Shown one piece after another: positions 8,801 through 17,334 of a stretch of 64,000 nucleotides of DNA; position 1 is the stretch's first letter; the number at the start of each line of letters is the position of its first letter. Below the pieces are notes generated by a model. That model had not been told where the DNA came from. It did no database searches and saw only the letters and a program-made list of their open reading frames with translations. The stretch lies in the NCBI GenBank assembly GCA_028824015.1, contig JAPPFC010000055.1, forward strand, positions 104,506-168,505, in the 5' to 3' direction. Source of the DNA: a bacterium. GTDB lineage: Bacteria; Actinomycetota; Acidimicrobiia; Spongiisociales; ZC4RG35. The translations under genes and the position numbers were made by a program.

Positions 8801-11800
8801 GACGCGTCGTCGGGGTCTGAAGACAGCACGTCCTCCAGCAAGGGAGGACGATCCTCGACAGCCTCCTCGAAAACCGACCAGTCCATGGACATCACCACCG
8901 ACCCGGTGTTGTCCTGACGCACCAGCCTCTCGAGGGCCCGGATTCCTTGCTGCGGTGTAAACCAGCGGCCTCCGAGGGCCGCTCGGCGCTGCTCGATACG
9001 GTCTCGTTGTTCGGCGGCTTCCCCGATTTCCGACCATGCGCCCCAAGCTATGGCTTGGCCGGGGAGACCGAGCGCCCGCCGATGAGCGGCAAGCTGATCC
9101 AAGAAGGCGTTGGCGGCGGCATGATTGGCCTGGCCGGGATTGCCCATAACACCGACTCGGCTGGAGAAGAGACAGAAAAGGTCCAGGTCCCGACCCTCAG
9201 TAGCCCGGTGCAAGTGCCAGGCGCCCACGATCTTGGGCCACAGCACCTGTTCGAAGCTCTCCCACGTCTGGTTGGTGAGGGCAGCGTCCGACAGCACGCC
9301 GACACTGTGAATGACGCCACCCAGGGGCGGAAGGCAGTCGTCGACCCGCGCCAGCATGGCGTCGACCGCCTCGGGGTCCGTGACGTCCGCCAACTCAACT
9401 GCTACGCGGACGCCGCGCCTGCGCAGCGCCTCGATGGTTTCTGTTGCCGCGGCATCAGGATCCCGGCGGCCGTTCAGAACGATCGCCCCGGCGCCCCGAT
9501 CCGCCAGCCAACCGGCGACCGCACACCCGATTCCTCCCAGCCCTCCAGTCACCAGGTAGGTGCGATCCCCCCGCAAGTGGCCCGGCGCCAGTGGATTGGC
9601 GGTCACGACGATCTTCCCCAAGTGGCGGGCCGCCCGCATGAATCCCAGTGCGGCGCCCGCTTCGGCCAGCGGCCACCTGCTGTGGACCAACGGTTCGAGA
9701 TCTCCTGACGAGAGTCCGTCCATCACCTCCCTCAGCACTTCTCCGACCCAGGCCGGGTCGGTCTTCTTCAGGACATCCAACTCCAAGATGTCATAGGACA
9801 CATCCGGTCGCACCTCCGCCATCTCCTCCGGGCTGAGAATGTCCCTCCTGGCCAGTTCGACGAACCGACCACCGTGGGCCAGACAGGACAGGCTGGCGTC
9901 TATGAATCCCTCGCTGGTGAGGCTGTTCAACACCACGTCTACGCCCTCCCCTCCGGTGGCCGCCAGGATCTCCTCGCCGAATCTGGTCTGACGGCTGTCG
10001 AATATGTGCTCGACGCCCACCGATCGCAGATAAGCCCGCTTCGGCGCACTGCAGGTGGCGAACACCTCGGCCCCCCGGGCTTGCGCAAGCTGGATCGCCG
10101 CCAACCCCACTCCTCCCGCCCCGGCGTGTACCAGCACCCGGTCACCGGCCTCCAACCCGGAGTATTTGTAGGAGAGAGCGGCCGAGACGAAGGCGCTGGG
10201 GACGGTGGCCAGTCCCGAGACGGACACTCCTTCCGGCGCCGGCGCCACCAACTCCTCATGGGTGACCATCTCCGGGGCGAAGGCGCCGAACCCCAGTCCA
10301 ACCACATGGTCGCCGACCGAGACGGTCGAGACTTCGGAACCCGTATCGACAACGTAACCGCACAACTCCCGGCCGAGATCCCCCTCCTCGATGAATCCCA
10401 GGGAACGGAACACATCCCAGAAGTTGAGGCCGGCGGCCTCCACCGCCACCCGGACTTCCCTCGGTTCCAGGGGCCGGGCACCTATGGTCTTGATCCGTGG
10501 CCGGTCGAAGACGCCTCCCCGGTCCGGGGCCAGGACCCAGCCCGCCTCCTCAGGCAATGCCAGTCGCCCTTCCACAGATTCGGGGCGAACCAGGCGGGCC
10601 GCTCTCCGAGTTCCGAAGCGGTAGGCAACGTGGTTCTCCCGGTCGGGATAAAGCAACTCGTTCACCAGATCGACCATGGGTCCGGGGACGCCGGGATCAA
10701 GATCGATCATCCGGGTTTGCAGGTGCGGCGCCTCCAGCGTCATTACCTTTCCAAGACCCCAAAGGGTGGCCCCCGCCAGTCCTTCGGCTCGCTCCCTCTC
10801 CAACACCTGCGCTCCGCTGGTGACGAACCACACCCCCTTGGCCGGTACGAGATCCGAGTCGGCCAAACCCTGCACCAGCGCCAGTGCGCCGGCTCCGGCG
10901 GCTTTGACGTCCGCAGCCATCTCGGCGGTGGTTGCCCGACCTCCATGACCGTCCAGCGCCCCCAGGTGCACCACACCGTTGAGCGGCAGGTCCCGGGGCA
11001 GGTCCTCGATCAGCGATCGCCATGACTCCCGGCACTCCGTGTCCAAGGCGGTCTTGACCACCATCGGCCCATCACCGGCCGGCGTTGTCCTGCACGGATC
11101 TCCCCTGCTCGCCAGCACCACCGTCTGATTCCGGGTCGCCAACTCGGAGGCCAAGGTGTCTGCCACGCCGCTCCGATCGGCAGCCAGCACCCACACGCCG
11201 GGAGGCTCGGTCACCTGCGCCGGCCCCTGCGCCACGATCACTCCCTTGTCCAACATCTCGAATGTGAAGGAGTCGTCCACCCCCAGGACTTCAACCCCCT
11301 CGAAACCGGCGTCGCCCAGCGCCTGCCGCCACACCTCGGGGGTGGCCAGAGCGTGGTGCGGACGGTAATGGTCGGCGAATCTCCACCATCCGTCCAGTTG
11401 TCCGAAGGTGAGGTCCATCCAACCCAGGCCGCGTAGGTTCTCGAGGGCCACCAACTGGGCGGACGGCGCCATCAGGGTCCTGCAGTGCCCCAGGGTCTCC
11501 TGCAGAAAGCGAGTGGCGTGCAACACGTTGGAGGCGATCACCAGGTCATAGCCATGCCGGTCATAGCCCTGTTCAACAGGGTCCTTCTCTATATCCAGCG
11601 GCCGGTATTCGATGCAGCCGTCACCATCGCCGAACCTCGCTTCGGCCTCGGCGAAGAAACCGGCGGAGATGTCGGTGTAGGTGTAATCGAAACGTCCCGC
11701 GGGAAGCTCCGGTAGCACGGAGGCGGTGGCAGACCCCGTCCCCGCTCCCACCTCGATCACTCGAAGCCGCCGACCTTCCGGCAAACGCGCCAGGAGCGCC

Positions 11801-13482
11801 CTGACCGCGTCCCGCAACAAGGCGTTGGCGGCGCGGGCCACCGGCGCTTTCAGGTACAGATCGGCGGCGGTCGGTTCACCGCTGCTGAACAGGAGGGTCA
11901 GCGGGTCCGCCCCGCCGCGCAGTACGTCGGCCAAGGCGGCGCCCGACCGCCTGAACAGGCCGATCTCGATCAGGCCCTGGGAATAACGCCCTACCATCTC
12001 CTCGGCAAACCCCTCCGGGTCGGGGGGAAGATCGTCGGGTAACGGATCATCGGGCCCCAGCAACACCACGAAGGCGCCGTCCTTCTCCTCCACAACTCCG
12101 GAGCGGGCCAGCATCTCGAACATGCGGCGGAATAGGCGCTGATGCTCGGGAATGACTCCCAAGGCTTGTCTCAGCTCATCAGGATCGACAACCCGGCCTT
12201 CCACACGACTCCAACCCAGCTTCTCCAGGGTGAAGAGGGCATAGGAACGCGACCATCGCTCCAGGTCCGCCAACAGGGCGTTGCGTTTCTGGGGATCGAC
12301 CCCGGCGGCAACCAGGTAATCGGGGAACAGTTCCGACGTGGCCGCCACCCTGCCGGGGGACGGGAAGAAGTCGGCAGGAACCAATCCCGATTCAAGGGGA
12401 CGTTCTCGCCAAACTACCTCGTACAGCAAGTCATCCACCCCTTCGAAGGCCGAGAGGAGAGCGGCGCGCGTGGCGCGTTTCACGGTGTATCCGTTCAGCC
12501 CCCCGATCAGAGCCCCGTTCAGGTCGTAGATGCGAATCTCCCCGCTCAGCACCTCCGGCGGGTCATCGGACTCCGACTCGGCTATCTGGGAGGCTTCACT
12601 CATCCGTACATGGCACAGCACCCGGTCCGGTAACCGCCTCGCCAGCCACAAACCATCCCAGCCGAACGGCAGGTAAGTCGCCTCTTCGGGACCGCCCCCC
12701 ATATTGCGCGCCACGCCCACCACCTGAAAGCACCCGTCCAGTACCAGGGGATGGATAACCAACTCGTTGCGTCCCAGGGCTTGGGGAAGAGCAACCTCCG
12801 CCAAAGCCTCCCCGGGACCGGACCAGGCCGCTTCCAGGGTGCGGAACGACCGGCCCAGATCGATTCCGGTGTCGGCCTTGGCCCGGTAGTAGGTGGCCAC
12901 ATCGGATGGCGCCAAGCGGGCCTTGAGTTCTTCCAGGTCGACCCGTGTCCCCGCTTCGGCCGGTGCGGAGCCCGCCAACAGACGTCCTTCCACGTGGAGC
13001 GTCCACTCTCTCTCGGTCCCCCTGCTGTATACCTGAACGAGTCGCGAGGCGGCTTGCCCGGAGTTCTCCAGCACCACCTGCACCCGCCGTCCGTCTGCAT
13101 CCCTCCCGTCCTCTGATCCCTTCTCCGAGAAGACCAGCGGGTTGTGCAGTTGCAGGTCCTCCATCACCACCGGACCGCTGCCCTCCACCAGGGAGGCCGT
13201 GGCCGCCATGGCTCCGTACAGAGCCCCCGGGGCAACGAGCCGGTCGAATACCCGGTGATCCTCCAACCAAGCCGGATCCGACCCGAACACCTCGGTCTCG
13301 AAGGTGACCTCCCCGCGAGCCGACTCGTGCCTGACCCCCAGGAGCGGATGACCGGAGGCCGGACGGCGGCGCTTGGGCGGATCCAGCCAATGGCGTTCCC
13401 GCTGGAACGGGTATCCCGGCAATGGGATCCGACGGCGGCTCTCCCCTGCGAATAACCCCTCAAAGGAGACCTCCAGCCCCCC
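5887..13482 (-). CDS. Type I PKS, second reading-frame part: DH-cMT-ER-KR-ACP-KS-AT(degenerate)
   Basis: This is the continuation of the PKS begun at 16147, in a different frame because of an extra base at 13477-13484. Numbering follows the rejoined 3419-residue protein. DH is about 930-1220, with His964 in LEDHRVF and Asp1137 in LVLDGCFQ. cMT has VIEVGAGTG at about 1463-1471. ER has HAGAGGVGLAAIQLAQ near 2008. KR has TGGLGGIG near 2200; where the catalytic Tyr is usual it reads GQANHAAAN with His2342. ACP has LGMDSLMAVEL with Ser2505. KS2 has Cys2738 (ACASS), His2873 (EAHATG) and His2913 (SNIGH). The final AT-like region (about 3125-3377) reads GGGPG where GHSxG is expected, lacks the AFH histidine, and the protein then ends. 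Upstream start codons near 13650 only read AT1 out of frame. The expected chemistry is full reduction plus C-methylation of a malonate-derived chain. Confidence 0.92.
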   Translation of the reverse strand, partial: GGLEVSFEGLFAGESRRRIPLPGYPFQRERHWLDPPKRRRPASGHPLLGVRHESARGEVTFETEVFGSDPAWLEDHRVFDRLVAPGALYGAMAATASLVEGSGPVVMEDLQLHNPLVFSEKGSEDGRDADGRRVQVVLENSGQAASRLVQVYSRGTEREWTLHVEGRLLAGSAPAEAGTRVDLEELKARLAPSDVATYYRAKADTGIDLGRSFRTLEAAWSGPGEALAEVALPQALGRNELVIHPLVLDGCFQVVGVARNMGGGPEEATYLPFGWDGLWLARRLPDRVLCHVRMSEASQIAESESDDPPEVLSGEIRIYDLNGALIGGLNGYTVKRATRAALLSAFEGVDDLLYEVVWRERPLESGLVPADFFPSPGRVAATSELFPDYLVAAGVDPQKRNALLADLERWSRSYALFTLEKLGWSRVEGRVVDPDELRQALGVIPEHQRLFRRMFEMLARSGVVEEKDGAFVVLLGPDDPLPDDLPPDPEGFAEEMVGRYSQGLIEIGLFRRSGAALADVLRGGADPLTLLFSSGEPTAADLYLKAPVARAANALLRDAVRALLARLPEGRRLRVIEVGAGTGSATASVLPELPAGRFDYTYTDISAGFFAEAEARFGDGDGCIEYRPLDIEKDPVEQGYDRHGYDLVIASNVLHATRFLQETLGHCRTLMAPSAQLVALENLRGLGWMDLTFGQLDGWWRFADHYRPHHALATPEVWRQALGDAGFEGVEVLGVDDSFTFEMLDKGVIVAQGPAQVTEPPGVWVLAADRSGVADTLASELATRNQTVVLASRGDPCRTTPAGDGPMVVKTALDTECRESWRSLIEDLPRDLPLNGVVHLGALDGHGGRATTAEMAADVKAAGAGALALVQGLADSDLVPAKGVWFVTSGAQVLERERAEGLAGATLWGLGKVMTLEAPHLQTRMIDLDPGVPGPMVDLVNELLYPDRENHVAYRFGTRRAARLVRPESVEGRLALPEEAGWVLAPDRGGVFDRPRIKTIGARPLEPREVRVAVEAAGLNFWDVFRSLGFIEEGDLGRELCGYVVDTGSEVSTVSVGDHVVGLGFGAFAPEMVTHEELVAPAPEGVSVSGLATVPSAFVSAALSYKYSGLEAGDRVLVHAGAGGVGLAAIQLAQARGAEVFATCSAPKRAYLRSVGVEHIFDSRQTRFGEEILAATGGEGVDVVLNSLTSEGFIDASLSCLAHGGRFVELARRDILSPEEMAEVRPDVSYDILELDVLKKTDPAWVGEVLREVMDGLSSGDLEPLVHSRWPLAEAGAALGFMRAARHLGKIVVTANPLAPGHLRGDRTYLVTGGLGGIGCAVAGWLADRGAGAIVLNGRRDPDAAATETIEALRRRGVRVAVELADVTDPEAVDAMLARVDDCLPPLGGVIHSVGVLSDAALTNQTWESFEQVLWPKIVGAWHLHRATEGRDLDLFCLFSSRVGVMGNPGQANHAAANAFLDQLAAHRRALGLPGQAIAWGAWSEIGEAAEQRDRIEQRRAALGGRWFTPQQGIRALERLVRQDNTGSVVMSMDWSVFEEAVEDRPPLLEDVLSSDPDDASDDGVSSEDLLTLLRSAPTIEPEEVFVSFLQQEVQAVLRLPKAPSPTVGFFDLGMDSLMAVELRNRLNRAFAGEYVASNTVVFDYPDIAALAGHLASELGQPGEVRTSPEPPVAEEPPPKVDEDDGIAVVGMACRFPGGDNLEAFWELLDSGADAVTDGRPDAGVWAGVVGDPEAADVAYRRGAFLDGIDRFDSRFFRISPIEAQLMDPQQRILLETSWHALEDAGFDPDSLRGSRTGVYAGVGSAEYRDLIEAANRADSYLGTTGSVAVGRVAFALGLEGPAMPIDLACASSLAAVHQAAVGLQRGEVDLALAGGVNVVLSPSVSRFMMDIGMLSPTGHCSPFDASADGYVRGEGCGMVVLKRLREAEADGDRIWAVIRGSAVNQNGASAGLTVPNGPAQERVMREALRQAGVAGSRVDYLEAHATGSQLGDPIELNAAAAVYGDGRSEERPLLVGSVKSNIGHIEWAAGIAAFIKTVLAMNEGRIPSHLHFRDPNPHVEWDRTPVRVTSEGTNWPSDPGRLPLAGINAFGLSGANAHVLIEGYRPVGNGAMAGNGADPVAGGAQAVPVTLPPGIDGSSTSEESPERRVRLLPLSGKSAGALRGLARRYFSWLDGEDGEPSDEYTSDLAWTAGVGRSHFPHRAGLLFRNVSQLRRELRVVAETYEFPDWETPEGATRVAFVYPGAEGFSCATGEAVHSSEPVARAVLDRCEDVMRRERGTSLLDVMFRRSGAGDPDDPAVAYPTLYALQCALAAQWASVGIRPNVVLGGGPGAIAAAQAAGVFGLEEGLGLAVALGALRNSPSDHDDRVVLEAALDGLAPVAPSVSLLSNVTGRVVESSEDLDLDYWLSQARGSPDVRGWKGTLAGLGMDAIVVTGPESSLGEGLGIRGRDPRETPVVLPTLVSLSANGEAPDSGPGIVEAVAGAYQAGLDISFGGLFAGEVRRRVALPGYPFQRRRHWIRPPGDGAKAS

Positions 13483-16147
13483 CCTCGTATGCTTCGGCCA
13501 CCGCATCGAGAAAGCCTGCCTCCGGTTCTGCCGAAGCCCCGTCCCTGGGTGGTCGGCGCATGCTGGACAACACCACCGGAACTGCTGCCACATCGCCTCC
13601 CGGCCCTGCTTCGGGCCAGGCCAGGGTCGCCATCGGGCCCAGGACCGCATGCGGGCCTATCTCCACCACCAGGTCCACACCCAGGTCCGCCATCGTCCTT
13701 ACCCCGGAGCCGAACGCCACCGGTTGACGGGCATGGCGCCTCCAGTACGTTCCGTCCAGCGCAGTACCGGCTTCCACCGCTCCGCCCGTCAGGTTGCTGA
13801 TCACGGTCACGGTGGGAGACCTGATCTCCACGCCGTCCATGAACTCCTCCAGCCTCGCCAGGGCCGGCTCAACCAACGCGCTGTGAAATGCACGGGTCGT
13901 ATTAAGCCTTCTGGCCCGGATGCCCGCCGATTCGAGGTCTGCCAGGAGGGTCTCAATCTCTTCGATCGGGCCACTGACCACCTGGTGGGCGCCGTTGTCT
14001 GCAGATACGCTCAGCCCCACACCCGCCGAATCTGCGTTCTGCCTCTCCACCGCCTCCGCCACCCGCTCCGGGGACGCGAAGACCGCCGCCATGGCGCCCG
14101 GCTCCGTTGCCGACAACATCGCACCCCGCGCCTCGGCGAACCGCATCCCGTCTTCCAGGCTGAACACCCCCGCGGCCTGCGCGGCCGCCAACTCCCCGAC
14201 GCTGTGCCCCAATACCACGCTGGGCCGTATTCCGACACTCGACCAGAGGGCGGTCAAGGCACACTCCAGCGCATAGAGGGCAGGCTGCTCCCAGGCCGTG
14301 TCGCCCAGTTCTCCCTCCGCTCCCTCCCGACCGAACATGACGTCCAGCAGGGATACGCCCCTCTCCTCCACGAACACCTCATCGCAGCGATCGAGTACCG
14401 CTCTTGCCACCGGTTCGGTCTCGTAGAGGTCCCGTCCCATGCCCACCCACTGGCTTCCCTGCCCGGTGTAGACAAACGCAACCTTGGTCGGCTTCGGCGC
14501 CTCGGTTTCCCTGCCCGTCTGCAATAGCCCACCCAACCCCTCCCGCAGCGAACCGATGTCCCCGAACACAACGCCTGCCCTGTGGGCGAAGTGACTCCGC
14601 CCGACGCCCGCCGTCCAAGACATGTCCGAGAGCACCGGGCCGCAGGCGGCGTCCGGGAAGTCAAACTCGGAGGCCCGATCGTCGAGCCATGCCAGGTAAC
14701 GCTCGGCAAGTTCTCTGAGAGCGCCCTCTGACTTCGCGGACAACGGCAGAAGACGGGTCCGGCGGGGCAGGGGGACCCCCGCAGTCCCGGAAGCGCCTGC
14801 CGTCGAATGCTCTCCGGTGGGATCATCCTCGGTGGAGGGATACTCCTCCACCACGATGTGGGCGTTGGTGCCGGATATCCCGAAGGAGTTCACACCCGCC
14901 AATCGAGGGCGCCTGGTGCGGGACGGCCAGTCCATCATGGTCGAGGTCACATGAAGAGGCAGTCGATCCCAGTCGATGCTCGGGTTGGGATCGTGGAAAT
15001 GCAGATGCTTAGGGATCACCCCCTGCCTCACCACCAGGGCCGCCTTGATCAACCCTGCGATTCCCGCAGCCGATTCCAGATGTCCGATATTGGTCTTCAC
15101 CGAACCGATGAGAAGCGGGCGGTCGGCCCGGCGGCCGGGACCGAAGACATTCCCCACGGCATTGATCTCGATGGGATCGCCCACCGCGGTCCCGGTTCCG
15201 TGCGCCTCCAGATAGTCGATCTCCGACGGCCTCACTCCCGCTTCGGAGAGGGCGGTCTCCATCACCTGCTCGAGCGCCGGCGTGTTCGGGACGGTCAACC
15301 CGGTGCTGGCTCCACCGTGGTTCACCGCCGCGCCCCGGATGACGGCCCAGATCCGATCCCCGTCGGCCTCGGCCTCCCTCAACCGCTTCAGAACGACCAC
15401 CCCGCACCCCTCACCCCGCACATATCCGTTGGCGGAGGCATCGAATGTCTTGCACTGCCCATCGGGGGAGAGCATCATGGCGTCGGCGCGCAACTCATAG
15501 ATCCTCGTATTCAAGATGGCCTGGACCCCGCCCACAATGGCCAGATCCGCCTTGCCCTGCTGGAGGTCCGCCACCGCGTCATGAACCGCCACCAGGGATG
15601 AGGCGCAGGCGGCGTCGATGGCTTTCGCAGGCCCGACCAGACCCAGGACGAACGAGACCCTTCCGCTGGCGCCGTTGAGGTTCGTGCCGCTCAGGGCGTA
15701 GAGGGAACCGGCCGCCTCGGCGGGTTTGTCCGATTCGACAACCAGCATCCGGTACTCGTCATTGCTGATACCCGTGTAGACGCCCGTCCGCGTGCCTCTC
15801 AGACCCTCCGGATCGATGCAGGCATCCTCCAGAGCCTGCCAGCCCACCTCCAGCATCATTCTCTGCTGTGGATCAAGGAGTTGTGCCTCCACCGGGGAAA
15901 TGCGGAAGAAGGCGGCGTCGAACAGCTCGATCCCGTCCACGAATGCGCCGAACCGGCATGCCTCGTTCTGACCGGTGGGATTGTCGAACAGGTCGCGCAA
16001 TCGTTCCCCACCGGAACCGGGAAGCCCCTCCGTCACGGTGTTCCTGCCCTCCATCAGCAGTTGCCAGAAGGCGTTCAGGTCGTTGGCGCCGGGAAACTTG
16101 CAAGCCATTCCGACAATGGCAATGGGCTCCGCGCCTCGTTCCCTCAT
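13460..16147 (-). CDS. Type I PKS, first reading-frame part: KS-AT
   Basis: This frame encodes 895 residues: KS1 (about 8-440) and AT1 (about 555-855). KS1 has the Cys-His-His triad: Cys181 in AACASSLVAVH, His316 in EAHGTGT and His356 in KTNIGH. AT1 has GQGSQWVGMG, the nucleophile Ser649 in GHSVGE and His755 in TRAFHS; the AFHS form is the usual mark of malonyl-CoA selection, which fits a methyl group added by the downstream cMT. The start is the ATG at 16147, with GGGAGGAG six bases upstream and the KS beginning at once. A GTG/ATG pair at 16216/16213 is in frame but has no ribosome site. The frame drifts at a run of eight G and stops 8 codons after homology ends. Confidence 0.93.
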   Translation of the reverse strand: MRERGAEPIAIVGMACKFPGANDLNAFWQLLMEGRNTVTEGLPGSGGERLRDLFDNPTGQNEACRFGAFVDGIELFDAAFFRISPVEAQLLDPQQRMMLEVGWQALEDACIDPEGLRGTRTGVYTGISNDEYRMLVVESDKPAEAAGSLYALSGTNLNGASGRVSFVLGLVGPAKAIDAACASSLVAVHDAVADLQQGKADLAIVGGVQAILNTRIYELRADAMMLSPDGQCKTFDASANGYVRGEGCGVVVLKRLREAEADGDRIWAVIRGAAVNHGGASTGLTVPNTPALEQVMETALSEAGVRPSEIDYLEAHGTGTAVGDPIEINAVGNVFGPGRRADRPLLIGSVKTNIGHLESAAGIAGLIKAALVVRQGVIPKHLHFHDPNPSIDWDRLPLHVTSTMMDWPSRTRRPRLAGVNSFGISGTNAHIVVEEYPSTEDDPTGEHSTAGASGTAGVPLPRRTRLLPLSAKSEGALRELAERYLAWLDDRASEFDFPDAACGPVLSDMSWTAGVGRSHFAHRAGVVFGDIGSLREGLGGLLQTGRETEAPKPTKVAFVYTGQGSQWVGMGRDLYETEPVARAVLDRCDEVFVEERGVSLLDVMFGREGAEGELGDTAWEQPALYALECALTALWSSVGIRPSVVLGHSVGELAAAQAAGVFSLEDGMRFAEARGAMLSATEPGAMAAVFASPERVAEAVERQNADSAGVGLSVSADNGAHQVVSGPIEEIETLLADLESAGIRARRLNTTRAFHSALVEPALARLEEFMDGVEIRSPTVTVISNLTGGAVEAGTALDGTYWRRHARQPVAFGSGVRTMADLGVDLVVEIGPHAVLGPMATLAWPEAGPGGDVAAVPVVLSSMRRPPRDGASAEPEAGFLDAVAEAYEGGAGGLL
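13477..13484 (-). other. Frameshift site: run of eight G in the PKS coding strand
   Basis: On the coding strand the upstream frame reads Tyr-Glu-Gly-Gly and then leaves the family sequence. Removing one G from the run gives YEGGLEVSFEGLFAGE, exactly the post-AT linker seen again after the second AT (YQAGLDISFGGLFAGE). All domains on both sides are otherwise intact. The cause may be an assembly or sequencing error, a recent mutation, or slippage at the homopolymer. Confidence 0.9.
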
Positions 16148-16282
16148 CGCTTCTCCTCCCCCGGCCTCCCCATGGATCTGTCCCGGAACCTCGGAGTCGG
16201 GGAATGCACTCATCACATACGCATTTTAGATATTTGGCTGTCCGGCCACAGGAGACGGATTCGCTCCCATCTCGTTGTTTGG

Positions 16283-17266
16283 CTACGGAGTGACGAGGGC
16301 GCGGAGTTCGGGCAGGACCTCCTTCTCCACCATTTCCAGGGTGCGGTCGGGGTTGGTGGAGGCGATCTGGATGGCCACGTAGTCGGCGCTTATCTCGGTG
16401 ACGAGCGGCCGGTAGACCTCGATAACGTCCTCCACGGTGGCGGCAAGGGTGTACTTGCCGAGGATCTCGGCCCGGTCCATGGAGTCGGCCCGCTCCCGAA
16501 GCACCTTCGGGTCGACGGCCTCCAGCCGTCCGGGAGCCCGCAGGCCTCGCATGCTTCCCAGAGCTTCCCATGCCTCGGACTCGTCCGCGGCCAGAACGCA
16601 CCAGCGGGTGGTCATCAGGGTTCCCGAACGTCCCCACTTCTCGGCGGAGGCGCGGAACGGTCCGATCACCCTCTCGATGGTGTCTGCCGGGTCCTTCACA
16701 CTGGTGATCAGCCCATCGGACCGCCTCCCAGCAAACGTGGCCGACTGCGGACCTCCGGCCGCCATCCAGATGGGTGTCTTGCGAGGCGGGGGGCTATAGA
16801 GCTTGGCCTTGTCAGTTGTGTACCAGTCACCTGAGAAGTCGAGCTTCTCCCCTTCCAGCAGACGGTGCATGATCTCCAAGGCCTCCCGCATCCTCCTGAT
16901 GCGTTCCCGGTAGTCACCGAAGCGGAAGCCCATGGGCCCCTCGTTGATGTTCTCGCCGGTGCCCACGCCCAACACGAACTTCCCTCCGGACAATCGATCC
17001 ACGGTCGCCGCCGCCTGGGCCACCAGGGCGGGGTGGTAGTGGTAGAGAGGACATGTTACGGAAGTGGCCAGTTCGGCGTCGGTTCGAGCCGCCACCGCTC
17101 CCAGCCAGGACCAGACGAAACCCGACGCGCAATTGTCGTCGACCCAGGGATGGAAGTGATCGGACCCCAGAATCATGTCGAAACCGGCTTCCTCCGCCCG
17201 TACCGCCTGGTCAACCAGGACCTCGGGCTGATAGGACTCGTGGCTACACAACCAGGCGAACTTCAA
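16283..17266 (-). CDS. LLM-class F420-dependent oxidoreductase (glucose-6-phosphate dehydrogenase-like family)
   Basis: This is a 327-residue TIM-barrel enzyme of the luciferase-like monooxygenase superfamily. It has the segments GSDHFHPWVDDNCASG, GGKFVLGVGTGENINEGPMG and WMAAGGPQSATFAGRRSDG, typical of the F420-dependent glucose-6-phosphate dehydrogenase-like subfamily (TIGR03557 type). The real substrate is not shown by these motifs; many members act on other alcohols or aldehydes. The start is TTG at 17266 with AAGGAG eight bases upstream. It lies 66 bases upstream of the PKS reading frame on the same strand and is divergent from the next gene, with a shared promoter region of 68 bases. 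It could reduce a PKS-derived carbonyl, but that is inference from position. Confidence 0.88.
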   Translation of the reverse strand: MKFAWLCSHESYQPEVLVDQAVRAEEAGFDMILGSDHFHPWVDDNCASGFVWSWLGAVAARTDAELATSVTCPLYHYHPALVAQAAATVDRLSGGKFVLGVGTGENINEGPMGFRFGDYRERIRRMREALEIMHRLLEGEKLDFSGDWYTTDKAKLYSPPPRKTPIWMAAGGPQSATFAGRRSDGLITSVKDPADTIERVIGPFRASAEKWGRSGTLMTTRWCVLAADESEAWEALGSMRGLRAPGRLEAVDPKVLRERADSMDRAEILGKYTLAATVEDVIEVYRPLVTEISADYVAIQIASTNPDRTLEMVEKEVLPELRALVTP

Positions 17267-17334
17267 TCTCTTACTCCTTGTATCGACACCGGCCCAAGGC
17301 TAGCGGCGACGGAGAAGGCTATCATCCAACCCAA

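Noticed and set aside
9874..11025. A 383-codon plus-strand frame inside the PKS
   Set aside because: It is the mirror of the ER and KR coding region and shows no family features.
13485..13650. A separate start for the second PKS frame near 13650
   Set aside because: The translation here is AT1 read out of frame; homology begins only at the G8 run, so a frameshift explains the data better than two genes.
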